Shown here: positions 26,512-35,684 of the stretch, in pieces
Position numbering within the stretch: the first letter of the stretch is position 1
How the letters are laid out: each line of letters starts with the position of its first letter
Assembly: GCA_003021175.1 (NCBI GenBank)
Contig: PXQV01000013.1
Coordinates: forward strand, 44,738 to 108,737
DNA: 64,000 nucleotides
Direction of reading: 5' to 3'
Origin: Halobacteriales archaeon QH_7_66_36
Lineage (GTDB): Archaea; Halobacteriota; Halobacteria; Halobacteriales; Haloarculaceae
Notes under the pieces: generated by a model
The model's database searches: none
Told to the model about the DNA's origin: nothing
The model's input: the letters and a program-made list of their open reading frames with translations, nothing else
Translations under genes and position numbers: made by a program

Positions 26512-27204
26512 ATGAGCGTTCGCGACGAGTTCGACGCGTGGGCGGCCGACGGCCGCGACAGGGGGATGGAGGAGCGCCACTGGCACACCGCGAAACACGC
26601 GCTCGCACGGATGCCCGTCGAGGCGGGCGACACCGTCCTCGATCTGGGAACCGGTAGCGGCTACGCGCTGCGCGCGCTCGCAGACGCAAAGGACATCGTA
26701 CGCGGCTACGGGCTGGACGGCTCGCCCGAGATGACACGCAACGCCCGCGAGTACACCCGCGACGCCGGCTACGAGAGCGTCGGCTTCCTCGTCGGCGAGT
26801 TCGGGCGGCTCCCGTTCGACGACGACAGCATCGACCACGCGTTCACGATGGAGGCGTTCTACTACAGCGACGATCCCCGTCGGACGCTCCGTGAGGTGGC
26901 GCGGGTCCTCCGGCCCGGCGGGACGTTCCACTGTGCCGTGAACTACTACGAGGAGAACGTCCACAGCCACGACTGGCAGGAGAACATCGCCGTGGAGATG
27001 ACCCGCTGGGACGCGAGCCAGTACCGGGCGGCGTTCCGTGACGCGGGGCTCGCCGTCGCGACGCAGGACAACATCGCCGACGAGGACATCGAGATTCCGC
27101 CGGGTGCCGAGTTCCCCACCGACTCGTGGGCGGACCGCGAGGCGATGGTCGAGCGGTACCGCCGGTTCGGAACGCTGCTCACCGTTGGCGTAGCCCGCTC
27201 GTGA
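26512..27204 (+). CDS. SAM-dependent class I methyltransferase
   Basis: 230 residues from MSVRDEFDAWA. The SAM-binding motif I is DTVLDLGTGSGYALRALAD, motif II-like acidic end is YGLDGSPEMTR, motif IV is LPFDDDSIDHAFTMEAFYY, and a post-motif strand is ARVLRPGGTFHCAVNYYEEN. This looks like a small-molecule methyltransferase of the UbiE/Methyltransf_11 type. The substrate is unknown. The reading frame extends upstream to 26383, but the basic, atypical translation there argues for the internal ATG. The transporter gene 53 bases downstream has its own TATA-like box. Confidence 0.85.
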   Translation: MSVRDEFDAWAADGRDRGMEERHWHTAKHALARMPVEAGDTVLDLGTGSGYALRALADAKDIVRGYGLDGSPEMTRNAREYTRDAGYESVGFLVGEFGRLPFDDDSIDHAFTMEAFYYSDDPRRTLREVARVLRPGGTFHCAVNYYEENVHSHDWQENIAVEMTRWDASQYRAAFRDAGLAVATQDNIADEDIEIPPGAEFPTDSWADREAMVERYRRFGTLLTVGVARS

Positions 27205-27256
27205 GCGACGGCTGACCGTCCCACGGTTTTAGTGGCCGCTCTCCTTCGGATAGGAC

Positions 27257-28699
27257 ATGAGCGGCACGCCCGGTGGCGACTCCAGCCGAGAGCCGCAGGC
27301 GTCGCTCGGGCTGTTGGACGCGACGATGGTCGGCATCGGTGCGATGATCGGTGCCGGTATCTTCGTTCTCACGGGGCTGGCGGCCGACATCGCCGGTTCC
27401 GCTGCCATCCTCGTCTTCGCGCTCAACGGGGGCGTCACCGCTTTCACCGCCTTCTCGTACGCGGAGCTGGCGAGCGCGATCCCGAAGAACGGCGGCGGGT
27501 ACGCGTTCGTCCATGAGGCGTTCCCGGCACCCATCTCGTTCGTCATGGGGTGGACACGGTGGTTCACCTACATGGCCGCGGGGGCGCTGTACGCCCTCGG
27601 CTTCGCCTCCAACTTCATCGAGTTCGTCCACATCTACGTCCCCGCGCTGCCGGCCGGTCCCGTCGTCGCCGGCGGCCCGAACTGGACGGTCGTCTACGCG
27701 CTGGCGGTGGTCGCCGTCCTCGTCGCGCTGAACGCCGTCTCGACGGAGGCCGCCGGCGGCGCGGAGACGATAATCACGCTCGTCAAGATAGCGATACTGC
27801 TCGTCTTCGTCGGCTTCGGGCTGTTCGCCGCCAGCCTCGCCGAGTTCCGGCCGCTGTTTCCGCCGGGCGGCTCGGCGAACGTCGGCGTGGTCGATTCGCT
27901 GCTCGCCGAGCCGGGCGGCGCGTTCACCCTCCTGCCGGCGATGGGACTGACGTTCATCGCCTTCCAAGGGTACGACCTCGTCGCCACCGTTACGGAGGAG
28001 GTGGAGAACCCGCGACGGAACATCCCGCGGGCGGTCTTCATCAGCCTCGCCGCGACGGTCGTCATCTACCTCCTCGTCGTCTTCGTCGCCATCGGCACGC
28101 TCGGCTCCGGTGAGCTGGCGGCGGCCGGCGAGACGGCCATCACGGAGGCCGCAGCGGGGTTCATGCCCCAGCTTCCGCTGCTCGGCACCGGTGCCGCGCT
28201 GGTCGCCTTCGGCGCAGTGTTCTCGACGGTGTCGGCGCTCAACGCGGTCGTCATCGGCTCTTCGCGTGTCGCGTTCGCGATGGGGCGGGAACGTCAGCTT
28301 CCCGCCCGACTCGGCCGCATCCACCACCGCTTCGGGACGCCCTTCGCCGCGGTGCTCGCCAGCGCGGTCGTCATGTTCGTCGCGGTCGTCGTCGTCCCCA
28401 TTCAGGTGGTCGGCAACCTCGCCAGCCTGTTCTCGCTGCTCGGCTTCGTCGTCGTCAACCTGAGCGTCATCAAGCTCCGGCGGGACCGACCCGCGATGAC
28501 CCGCCCCTTCGAGGTGCCCTACTACCCGGTGACGCCCGTGCTCGGTATCGTTCTCAATCTCCTGCTCGGCCTGTTCATCGGCGGGCGGACGTGGCTGCTC
28601 GCGCTCGGCTGGCTGGCCCTCGGCGCGGGCGTGTATCTCCTCCTGTCGCGGCGCGAGACGACTCAAGCGGCACCCGAATCGGACCCCGAGGATGATTAG
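27257..28699 (+). CDS. APC superfamily amino acid permease
   Basis: 480 residues, twelve predicted transmembrane helices. It begins after a short tail with GLLDATMVGIGAMIGAGIFVLTGLA, the glycine-rich first helix (GxGxxIGAGIF) that binds the amino acid backbone in APC transporters. YELAS-type YAELASAIPKNGGGYAFV and the mid-protein FIAFQGYDLVATVTEEVENPRRNIPRA are also family signatures. The substrate is probably an amino acid. TrkA-like gene follows 21 bases downstream. A TATA-like GGTTTTAGTGG about 28 bases upstream fits a leaderless start. Confidence 0.92.
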   Translation: MSGTPGGDSSREPQASLGLLDATMVGIGAMIGAGIFVLTGLAADIAGSAAILVFALNGGVTAFTAFSYAELASAIPKNGGGYAFVHEAFPAPISFVMGWTRWFTYMAAGALYALGFASNFIEFVHIYVPALPAGPVVAGGPNWTVVYALAVVAVLVALNAVSTEAAGGAETIITLVKIAILLVFVGFGLFAASLAEFRPLFPPGGSANVGVVDSLLAEPGGAFTLLPAMGLTFIAFQGYDLVATVTEEVENPRRNIPRAVFISLAATVVIYLLVVFVAIGTLGSGELAAAGETAITEAAAGFMPQLPLLGTGAALVAFGAVFSTVSALNAVVIGSSRVAFAMGRERQLPARLGRIHHRFGTPFAAVLASAVVMFVAVVVVPIQVVGNLASLFSLLGFVVVNLSVIKLRRDRPAMTRPFEVPYYPVTPVLGIVLNLLLGLFIGGRTWLLALGWLALGAGVYLLLSRRETTQAAPESDPEDD

Positions 28700-28720
28700 C
28701 CATGAGCACGGAACGTGGAT

Positions 28721-29374
28721 ATGAACGGTGACCTCCGCGTCGTCATCGTCGGCAGCGGCCGGATCGGGCTACAGACCGCGCGGCTCCTCAACGAACGCGG
28801 CCACGACGTGCTCATCGTCGAGCGGAGTCCCGACCGCGCGCTCGCGACGCTCGACGAGTACGTCGCCACCGTCATCGAGGGTGACGCCACCCGCCCGTCG
28901 ATACTCCGACAGGTCGGGCTCGACCGAGCCGATGTCGTCGCGGCGATGACGGACACCACGGCGACGAATCTCTCCGTTGCCATGCTCACCGAGCGACACG
29001 CACCGTCCACCCGCACGGTGATTCGCGCGCCGCCGGGCGAAACCGACGAGTACGCCGACTACGCCGATGCCGTCGTCTGCCCGGAGGGAGCCGGTGCGGC
29101 GGCCGTGACAAACACCGTCGTCGGCAGCGGCGTCCGCACCGTGGAGGACCTCCCCGGCGACCTCCGCCTGCTCGAACTGGAGGTGGCGACGCAGGCTCCC
29201 GTCGCGGGGAAGCCGCTCTCGCGGGTGTCCCTCCCACACGGCAGTCTGGTCGTCTCCGGCGCGGCCGGCCACCACGTCGCCGAGTCCGACACCGAACTCG
29301 TCGCCGGTCACACCTACCTCGTCGCGGTCGAATCCGGCGTGGCCGACGAGGTGACGCGGCTGTTTCGCGGCTGA
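28721..29374 (+). CDS. TrkA-N/TrkA-C NAD-binding regulatory protein
   Basis: 217 residues from MNGDLRVVIVGSGRIGLQTARLL. The Rossmann motif GSGRIG and acidic strand end (VERSPDRA) form the TrkA-N NAD(H) domain to about residue 125; a TrkA-C ligand domain follows (LLELEVATQAPVAGKPLSRVSLPHGSLVVSG...TYLVAVE). It resembles the regulatory subunit of potassium uptake or of RCK-gated transporters. Its position 21 bases after an APC permease, and no Trk channel gene nearby, suggest it regulates that permease. GTG at 28715 is an alternative start. Confidence 0.88.
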   Translation: MNGDLRVVIVGSGRIGLQTARLLNERGHDVLIVERSPDRALATLDEYVATVIEGDATRPSILRQVGLDRADVVAAMTDTTATNLSVAMLTERHAPSTRTVIRAPPGETDEYADYADAVVCPEGAGAAAVTNTVVGSGVRTVEDLPGDLRLLELEVATQAPVAGKPLSRVSLPHGSLVVSGAAGHHVAESDTELVAGHTYLVAVESGVADEVTRLFRG

Positions 29375-29385
29375 TATCGCGTCGT

Positions 29386-29943
29386 TCAGGGCAGTCGCTC
29401 GCCCGCCTCGACGGCGACTTCCAGCCAGTTCTCCTCGGGCGGGAGCGGACACGCGAACGCATCGTTGTACGCACAGAACGGGTGGTACGCGAGGTTGAAA
29501 TCCAGCGTCACCGTCTCCGCGTCGGTCACGTCACCCGCTACCTCGAACTCCATGTACCGGCCGGCCCCGTACGTCGTCTGCCCGGTCGTCTTGTCGCGGA
29601 ACGGAACGAACAGCGACGCACCGTCCCCGCCGGCGCTGGTGTAGCCGACGAGCGTCGACGCCTCGCCGTTCAGTTCGAAGTGAAGCCGCGCGACCTGCTC
29701 GAACTCCTGTTCCGTCTCGACGGTCGTCTCCATCGTCACCGTCTCCGCGCTCTCGATGGGTTCCACGTCGGCGATGACGCGGTAGGCCGGGTCCGGGTCG
29801 AAGTAGCTGAGTCCGTCGAAGGCGTCCTGATCCTCGCGGGGGATCGGCGACTGTCTGTCGGCCGCGAAGAACTCGTCTTTGCGCTCGCGGTGCGACTCGA
29901 GTTCGCGCTGCCACTGCGTCTCGTCGAAGTCGTCGGCGCTCAT
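29386..29943 (-). CDS. DUF1684 domain protein
   Basis: 185 residues, complete. DUF1684 hallmarks: RERKDEFFAADRQSPIP near the N terminus, TLVGYTSAGGDGASLFVPFRDKTTGQTTYGAGRYMEFE in the middle, and the C-terminal LDFNLAYHPFCAYNDAFACPLPPEENWLEVAVEAGE. The family has no assigned function; members occur in bacteria and archaea. TATA-like GGTTTACC about 26 bases upstream. It converges with the TrkA-like gene, only 11 bases apart. Confidence 0.92.
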   Translation of the reverse strand: MSADDFDETQWQRELESHRERKDEFFAADRQSPIPREDQDAFDGLSYFDPDPAYRVIADVEPIESAETVTMETTVETEQEFEQVARLHFELNGEASTLVGYTSAGGDGASLFVPFRDKTTGQTTYGAGRYMEFEVAGDVTDAETVTLDFNLAYHPFCAYNDAFACPLPPEENWLEVAVEAGERLP

Positions 29944-30027
29944 GTCGAACGATACTCGGCCCGCGGGTAAACCGTTGACCGTCCGTGCGTCGCGGGCGAC
30001 AATCTGGTGTCTATCCTCGAAAATAGA

Positions 30028-31191
30028 TTACTCGAACGCGGGAATACCCGTCAGGTCGTGCCCGATGATGAGCGAGTGGATGTCGTGGGTCCCCTCGTAG
30101 GTGTAGACGGTCTCCATGTTCGCCATGTGACGCATTGGCGAGTAGTCGGCGGTGATACCGTTGCCGCCGAGCATCTCGCGGGCGATGCGGGACTGGTCGC
30201 GGGCGGTCCGGACGTTGTTGCGCTTGGCCATCGACACCTGCTCGGGCCGGAGGTCACCCCGCTCCTTCAGCTCCGTGAGCCGGTAGACGAGTAGCTGTGC
30301 GGTCGTGATCTGCGTCGCCATCTCGGCGAGCTTCTCCTGCTGGAGCTGATAGGAGGCGATGGGTTTGCCGAACTGGTCGCGGTCGGTGGCGTACTCGCGG
30401 GCCGTCTCGAAGCAGTCGCGGGCCGCGCCGACCGCGCCCCACGCGATGCCGAACCGCGCCTGCGTGAGACACGACAGCGGCCCCTTCATCCCCTCCACGC
30501 CGGGCAGGACGTTCTCCTCGGGGACGTGGACGTCCGACAGCTCGATCTGGCCGGTGACGGAGGCGCGCAGCGAGAGCTTCTCCTCCAGCTTCGGCGTTTC
30601 GACGCCGTCCCGGTCCGTCTCGACGAGGAAGCCGCGCACGGGTTCGTCCGGGTCGGAGCGGTCGCGCGCCCACACGAGCGCCACGTCCGCGAGCGGCGAG
30701 TTGGTTATCCACGTCTTCGTCCCGTTGAGGACGTAGCCGTCGTCGTCTGCCTCGGCGTGCGTCTCCATCGCGGAGGGGTTGGAGCCGTGGCTCGGCTCCG
30801 TCAGCCCGAAGCAGCCGATGGTCTCGCCACGGCCCATATCCTCCAGCAGGCGGTCCTTCTGCGCCTCGGAGCCGTACGCGTGGATGGGGTACATCACCAG
30901 CGCGCCCTGCACCGAGGCCATCGAGCGAAGCCCCGAGTCACACGCCTCCAGTTCCTGCATCAGGAGCCCGTAGGCGGTCTCGCTCACGTCCGGCAGGCCG
31001 TAGCCGTCGAGGTTCGGGGCGTAGAAGCCGAGGTCGCCCATCTCCTCGATCAGCTCGGTCGGGAACGTCCCCTCGATCCAGTGGTCGCCGATGTCGGGCC
31101 TGACCTCCTCCTCGACGAACTCGCGCGCCGTGTCGCGGATGAGCTGCTCCTCCGCGTCGAGGTCAGCCTCCAGTCCCACGTAATCCAGCAT
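30028..31191 (-). CDS. Acyl-CoA dehydrogenase (glutaryl-CoA dehydrogenase type)
   Basis: 387 residues, an FAD-dependent acyl-CoA dehydrogenase with all three domains: N-terminal helical (about 1-120), middle barrel with FGLTEPSHGSNPSAMETHAE and FLVET, and C-terminal helical with ARDCFETAREYATDRDQFGKPIASYQ and the catalytic Glu366 in VYTYEGTHDIHSL. Glu in this position and the QARFGIAWGAVGAA segment match the glutaryl-CoA dehydrogenase branch, which oxidises and decarboxylates glutaryl-CoA. Substrate choice is inferred. TATA-like GTTTTTACC upstream. Single gene, no electron-transfer flavoprotein genes here. Confidence 0.9.
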   Translation of the reverse strand: MLDYVGLEADLDAEEQLIRDTAREFVEEEVRPDIGDHWIEGTFPTELIEEMGDLGFYAPNLDGYGLPDVSETAYGLLMQELEACDSGLRSMASVQGALVMYPIHAYGSEAQKDRLLEDMGRGETIGCFGLTEPSHGSNPSAMETHAEADDDGYVLNGTKTWITNSPLADVALVWARDRSDPDEPVRGFLVETDRDGVETPKLEEKLSLRASVTGQIELSDVHVPEENVLPGVEGMKGPLSCLTQARFGIAWGAVGAARDCFETAREYATDRDQFGKPIASYQLQQEKLAEMATQITTAQLLVYRLTELKERGDLRPEQVSMAKRNNVRTARDQSRIAREMLGGNGITADYSPMRHMANMETVYTYEGTHDIHSLIIGHDLTGIPAFE

Positions 31192-31283
31192 GTGCGTTAT
31201 TGCGGATTCAACCGGTAAAAACGCTCGCCTCGTCGGTTTGGTCGGGTTCAGGTAAGTGAGTTCGGAGACGAGGAGGCCAACGA

Positions 31284-31420
31284 GGTGTAGAAAGCCCCCG
31301 GGCGCTTGACCGTCCGCGGCTCGCTGCGCGCCTCGCGGGCCTTCGGCCCGCTGCGGTGTCCTCGTTCAGTCCCACCCACTGCGGTTGTCAGTCAAGCGGC
31401 GACCCGATTATTTGAACACC
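31284..31420 (-). repeat. Dispersed GC-rich element, copy 1
   Basis: Shares with the copy at 35685-35903, in the same order and strand, GTGTAGAAAGCCCCCG, CTCGCTGCGCGCCTCGC, CTGCGGTGTCCTCG and CAGTCCCACCCAC (plus-strand order). Read on the minus strand it begins after a TATA-like TTCAAATAATC, then GGTCGCCGCTTGACTG, GGGTGGGACTGAA, and ends GGGGGCTTTCTACACC. The internal part differs from copy 2 in length, with self-complementary arms (GGGCC...GGCCC). No protein is plausible in it. Confidence 0.6.
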
Positions 31421-31459
31421 CGTTGGTTTCACTCGTCGGCCCGGGGTCGCGACGGGTCT

Positions 31460-32167
31460 TCAGTCCCCGCCGACTCCCGGCGTCTCGGCGGCCCGGCACT
31501 CCTCGACTTCCGCGAGGAAGTTGTCGAACAGCTGTTTCGCCTCGCAAGCCCGCTGGTAGTTCGACTCGGTGATTCCGTCGACCACGCGCTCAATGCGCTC
31601 GTCGGGAAGGTTCTTCCCCCGGGTGACGCGCTCGGCGGTGTCGGCGTCGTACTCCGGATGCGCCTGTACCCCGACGACACGACCGTGCCGGAAGCCGTGG
31701 ATGCCGTAGTCGTTCTCCAACAGGAGCGTCGCGTCCTCGGGGAGGCTGGTCACGGCATCGGAGTGGGTGGTGAAGACGAGGAACGGGTCGTCCAGTCCGT
31801 CGAGTATCGGGTCGTCGGTCACGCGGTCCACATCGCGGTAGCCAATCTCGTACTCGCCCATCGGTTCGACCCGTCCCCCGAGCGCGTCCGCGAGCAGTTG
31901 GTGGCCGAAGCAGACGCCGAGCGCAGGCAGGCCGCGGTCGATTGCCCGCCGACTCCACGCTTTCGCCGCCGTGATCCACTCGTCGTCGTCGTACGTCGAG
32001 GAGCGAGAGCCGGTGACGACGAACCCGTCGTAGTCGTACCGCTCGGGGCGGTCGCCCTCGACCAGTCGGAACTCCGTGATGTCTGCGTCGAGTTCGCGCC
32101 GGAAGTTCTGGCTGGTGCTCTGCGTCGAGTGTGCGGCGTTGAGCAGCGCGAGCCGAGGTCGTGTCAT
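31460..32167 (-). CDS. Class I glutamine amidotransferase
   Basis: 235 residues with the triad of class I amidotransferases: nucleophile Cys86 in GVCFGHQ, and His/Glu in VQAHPEYD about 85 residues later. The N-terminal RLALLNAAHSTQSTSQNFRREL is typical of stand-alone haloarchaeal members annotated as GMP synthase-like. It would transfer ammonia from glutamine to an unknown acceptor. It is not fused to a synthetase. A homologous acceptor gene is not in the window. Confidence 0.9.
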   Translation of the reverse strand: MTRPRLALLNAAHSTQSTSQNFRRELDADITEFRLVEGDRPERYDYDGFVVTGSRSSTYDDDEWITAAKAWSRRAIDRGLPALGVCFGHQLLADALGGRVEPMGEYEIGYRDVDRVTDDPILDGLDDPFLVFTTHSDAVTSLPEDATLLLENDYGIHGFRHGRVVGVQAHPEYDADTAERVTRGKNLPDERIERVVDGITESNYQRACEAKQLFDNFLAEVEECRAAETPGVGGD

Positions 32168-32210
32168 TACCCGTCGTTGACACTCCGACGAGAAACCCGT
32201 TTCGGCACGC

Positions 32211-32948
32211 TCACACCGAGTCGAGAAACCCGACCAGTCGGTCGTTGACGGCGACGGAGTGTTCGAGGTGCGCGAGATGCCGCCCTTCGACCTGCTCGTA
32301 CTCGCCGCGGGGCAGCCCCGTCGCGAGCGTCTCGCAGGCGGATTCGGGCACCACGGGGGAGTCCATCGCGCCGAGTACGAGCGCGGGCGTCGTCAGTTCG
32401 TACAGCGCGCCGGGGTCGAACACGGCGTAGGCGTCGAACAGCCGCTCGCGGGCTGGCAGGTCGGCGTCGTCGAGGTCGCGCCACCCTTCGATTTCGTCGC
32501 GTGACGCGACCCCGACGTAGGCGTTCGAGAAGGCGACCTCGGGCCACTCCGGCCCGAACAGGCGGGCGAGCGCGTCCGTGTCGACGACCGCGCCGGAGGC
32601 GGGCGTCGAGACGAGGGCGAGACTTCGCGCCCGGTTGTGGCGGCGAGCGTACGCGAGCGCGACCGCTCCGCCGAGACCGTGACCGACGAGGTGTGCGCTC
32701 CGCACGCCCGCGTCACGGAGGACGGTCTCCACGTCGTCGGCGAGCGTCGGCACGCTGTAATCGTCGCCCGCGTCCGACCGACCCGTTCCCCGCGGGTCGA
32801 CGACCAGCGACTCGTACGGGCCGACAACGGCCTGCTGCCAGCCCCACGACCACGCGCCGAGGCCGGCCTCCGGCAGGAAGACGACGCACTCGCCGTCGCC
32901 GACCCGCTCGTAGTAGAGCTCACAGCCGTCGTTGCGCGCCCGCGGCAT
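32211..32948 (-). CDS. Alpha/beta hydrolase fold protein with Gly at the nucleophile position
   Basis: 245 residues with the complete fold: oxyanion-hole region FLPEAGLGAWSWGWQ, strand SLVVDPRGTGRSD, a nucleophile elbow GHGLGG (residues 89-94), late aspartate in LGAMDSPVVP and histidine in VEGRHLAHLE. The elbow normally reads G-x-S-x-G; here residue 91 is glycine (codon GGT at 32676-32678). Hydrolysis by the usual Ser mechanism is therefore lost, and the protein may be a binding or regulatory homologue, or use water activated differently. One base change would restore a Ser codon. Confidence 0.85.
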   Translation of the reverse strand: MPRARNDGCELYYERVGDGECVVFLPEAGLGAWSWGWQQAVVGPYESLVVDPRGTGRSDAGDDYSVPTLADDVETVLRDAGVRSAHLVGHGLGGAVALAYARRHNRARSLALVSTPASGAVVDTDALARLFGPEWPEVAFSNAYVGVASRDEIEGWRDLDDADLPARERLFDAYAVFDPGALYELTTPALVLGAMDSPVVPESACETLATGLPRGEYEQVEGRHLAHLEHSVAVNDRLVGFLDSV

Positions 32949-32971
32949 ACGCTACCCTTCGCGGCGAGCGA

Positions 32972-33718
32972 CTAAACTCCGTCCTCTCCGTCTTCCTCCC
33001 GTCGCCCGGCACAGAGCGTTATCGTCCCGAGAACGAACCGCTCCCGCTCCGTCGTCTCCATCCGTGCCGCGAGCGCGCGCCGCGAGGCGGCCGTCCGCTC
33101 GTCCAACGTGGCGAGCGCGCCGTCGCCCTCCACGTCGAACAGGCGAGCGTTCAGCCGGGTGAACGCCCACAGCGCCGCGTTCGCCGCTCGGCTCCCGCGG
33201 GGCGCGAAGTTGGTCACGACGACGCTGTCGGCGAGCCCACACCACTGCGAGACGGCGGCGTCGGGGGCGTCGAACAGCGACGTGACGAACGTGGCGAGCA
33301 CGCCGTCGGCCGCAGAGACGGGCGGAGTAGTAGCGTCGCCATACACGAGATGGACGTTCTCCCAGCCGCGCCGCTCGATCAGCGCTCGTGCCCGCCGGAG
33401 CATCGGCCCGGTGATGTCGACGCCGACGACTCGGCCCGTCGGCCCGACCGTCTCGCGGAGCGCCGGGAGATTCACGCCCGGCCCGCAGCCGAACTCGACG
33501 ACAGTGTCGCCGGGGTCGAGGTCGAGTGCCGCGACGCAACTGGCCCGCACGCCCCCGATTGAGGCCGTGGCGCGCGCGAACCAGTCGTAGACGGTCGCCC
33601 ACGCACCGTAGTCGCGCCGGATACGGCGGGCGGCCTCGGGGTCGATGCCGACGGCTCCCTCCCGTGTCCCCTCGCGCGTCACGGCTCCGAAACGTCTCCG
33701 GGCGGCGTCTTCGGCCAC
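32972..33718 (-). CDS. SAM-dependent class I methyltransferase
   Basis: 248 residues. The motif I VVEFGCGPGVNLPALRETVG, the acidic loop VVGVDITGPMLRRAR, and ENVHLVYGDATTPPV show a class I SAM methyltransferase, probably of the UbiE/methyltransf_11 group with an N-terminal helical lead RRIRRDYGAWATVYDWFARATASIG. The substrate is unknown. Its start overlaps the end of the upstream gene by 40 bases, so the two are translationally coupled, or the true start is a little downstream. Confidence 0.87.
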   Translation of the reverse strand: MAEDAARRRFGAVTREGTREGAVGIDPEAARRIRRDYGAWATVYDWFARATASIGGVRASCVAALDLDPGDTVVEFGCGPGVNLPALRETVGPTGRVVGVDITGPMLRRARALIERRGWENVHLVYGDATTPPVSAADGVLATFVTSLFDAPDAAVSQWCGLADSVVVTNFAPRGSRAANAALWAFTRLNARLFDVEGDGALATLDERTAASRRALAARMETTERERFVLGTITLCAGRREEDGEDGV

Positions 33719-34443
33719 CAGCGGTCTCCCCCGTCACGTGCGACCGTGGAGAAACACTGTTCGGTGTTCGGACAGGCGCGCGGCCGCTGGTAGTCGATGC
33801 CCCGTTCCGCGAGATACGTCACGTAGCCGTCGTCGACTCGGTCCAGTTTCTCGTGGCACACCCACCGTTTTCCACATCGGCTGGCAGCGACGTTCCGATA
33901 CGGACAGGTGAACGTCGTCCGCTCCGTCCCGCCGACGGCGTCGGTGTCGTCGATCCGGACGCCGACCGACCGGTACGCGACCCGGAGCCGTCGCACCACC
34001 TGCGCGGGCGAGGACGCGCCGAGAAACAGTACGTGCGCCAGCGCGTAACCGAAGCCGTGGAGCAGCCGTTCGAGGCGGGTCAGGTCGCCCGGCTCGTCTT
34101 CGAGGAGCGCCCGGAGGTCGCCGTACCACTCGGCGACGGCCGCGATCCCATCGAGCGTCTCGCTGGCCTCGACGAGCGCGCGCCGACGTTCCCGGAGCGG
34201 CGCGGCCCCGTCCGAAAGTCGAAACGACGGCACTGCCTCGACGTGTGCGAGCAGTTCCTCGCGGAGAACGTCGCCGTCCGCGTACGCCGTCTCCAACTCC
34301 CGCAGGGCGGGATACCACGACTCCGCCATCCGACTGTACGCGCCGTCGAGCAACTCGTCTGCCGCCTCGAACTGGTCCCCGTCGGGTGGCGTCGGAAACG
34401 ACGCGACCACCCGTCGCAGCTCCTCTGGGTCGGGGCCTGCCAT
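33679..34443 (-). CDS. Uncharacterised cysteine-rich haloarchaeal protein
   Basis: 254 residues, helical N-terminal two thirds. The C-terminal third holds cysteines in TTFTCPYRNVAASRCGKRWVCHEKLDRVDDGYVTYL and RPRACPNTEQCFSTV, a spacing that looks like a metal or iron-sulphur site. I do not recognise the family. It is divergent from the PLP enzyme 79 bases away and overlaps the methyltransferase downstream. Both divergent genes begin with a DPEELR stretch, probably by chance. Confidence 0.7.
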   Translation of the reverse strand: MAGPDPEELRRVVASFPTPPDGDQFEAADELLDGAYSRMAESWYPALRELETAYADGDVLREELLAHVEAVPSFRLSDGAAPLRERRRALVEASETLDGIAAVAEWYGDLRALLEDEPGDLTRLERLLHGFGYALAHVLFLGASSPAQVVRRLRVAYRSVGVRIDDTDAVGGTERTTFTCPYRNVAASRCGKRWVCHEKLDRVDDGYVTYLAERGIDYQRPRACPNTEQCFSTVARDGGDRWWPKTPPGDVSEP

Positions 34444-34522
34444 ACCGACCGCAGGGCCGCCACACCCTTGAATCCGCCTCCATGGCCCGCAGGGTTACGT
34501 CGCTGCGGCCCGCAGTCGGTGC

Positions 34523-35614
34523 ATGGACCCGGAGGAACTCCGGGGAGACATCCCCGCGCTTTCCGACGGCACCGTCTACCTGAACACCGGTGCGAGTGGG
34601 CCGGCACCGCGTCGCGTGCTCGCGGCCGGACGCGAGGCCGAGCGCACCCACGAGACCGAACACCATCGGGGCAACCCCTACCCGAAGGCGTGGGACGCCT
34701 ACGAGGAGTCCCGGGCCGCCGTCGCGGACCTGCTCGGCACCGACCCCGACACGGTCGCGCTGACGAACTCGACGGCCGACGGCATCTCGCGGGTCGCCGG
34801 CGCGCTCTCGTGGGACTCCGGCGACGTGGTGGTCCGCACGGATCTCGAACACCCGGCGGGCATGCTCCCGTTCGAACGACTCGGGCGCGAGGGGGTCGAA
34901 GTCCACGAGGTGCCCGCGCCGGACGGCCGCCTCGACCGCGACGCCTACGCCGAGGCGGTACAGGACGCCCGCCTCGTCTGTCTCTCCTCGCTGTCGTGGC
35001 TCCACGGCACCCGGCTTCCCGTCCGCGACGCCGTCGAAATCGCTCACGACGCCGGCGCGCGCGTGCTCGTCGACGCGGTGCAGTCGGTCGGCCACCACCC
35101 GGTCGACGTCGAGGCGTGGGGCGCGGACGCCGTAGCCGCCGCCGGCCACAAGTGGCTGCTCGGAACGTGGGGTGCCGGCTTCCTCCGCGTCGCGCCCGAC
35201 GCACTCGACGCCTTCGAGCCCCGACATCTCGGCTATCGGGCCGTCCCGAACGGCGGTGACCTCGACTACCACGACGCTGCCACGCGCTTCGAGGTCGGCA
35301 CGCAGTCGCTCGCCCCGCACGCCGCGCTCCGTGAGGCCATCGACATTCGCGAGGCGGTGGGTGTCGACACCGTCACCGACCGGATCGAACGACTCGCCGA
35401 CCGCCTCGCCGATGGATTGGGCAACCGAGTCGCCTCTCCGCGGCCGCCGGAGTCGGGACTGGTCACCTTCGAGGACTCGGAACCGGCGGCGACCGTCGGG
35501 CGACTCGGCGAGCGCGGCATCCACGTCCGCACGGTTCCGAGCGGCCACATCCGAGCGTCCGTCCACGTGTTCAACACCGCGAGCGACGTGGACGCGCTGC
35601 TCGCCGCGCTGTAG
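34523..35614 (+). CDS. Class V aminotransferase (cysteine desulfurase-like)
   Basis: 363 residues, PLP-dependent fold type I. PLP-binding residues: AVAAAGHKWLLGTWGAGF with Schiff-base Lys210, LVDAVQSVGHHPVDV with the PLP Asp, and LTNSTADGISRVAG near the phosphate site. It opens MDPEELRGDIPALSDGTVYLNTGASGP, matching SufS/IscS- and NifS-like members. Substrate unknown (cysteine desulfuration, or other beta-lyase or kynureninase-type reaction). No Suf genes are adjacent. TATA-like GGTTACGTC about 28 bases upstream. Confidence 0.88.
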   Translation: MDPEELRGDIPALSDGTVYLNTGASGPAPRRVLAAGREAERTHETEHHRGNPYPKAWDAYEESRAAVADLLGTDPDTVALTNSTADGISRVAGALSWDSGDVVVRTDLEHPAGMLPFERLGREGVEVHEVPAPDGRLDRDAYAEAVQDARLVCLSSLSWLHGTRLPVRDAVEIAHDAGARVLVDAVQSVGHHPVDVEAWGADAVAAAGHKWLLGTWGAGFLRVAPDALDAFEPRHLGYRAVPNGGDLDYHDAATRFEVGTQSLAPHAALREAIDIREAVGVDTVTDRIERLADRLADGLGNRVASPRPPESGLVTFEDSEPAATVGRLGERGIHVRTVPSGHIRASVHVFNTASDVDALLAAL

Positions 35615-35684
35615 AAAGAGCGAGCACTCCGAGTTATGATAGTGTTCAAATAAAACAATTCAGTTGGATGAGCCAGCAACCGGG

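Noticed and set aside
34420-34545. Shared DPEELR at the N-termini of two divergent genes
   Set aside because: Different surrounding sequence, acidic-protein background. Coincidence is more likely than a duplicated start.
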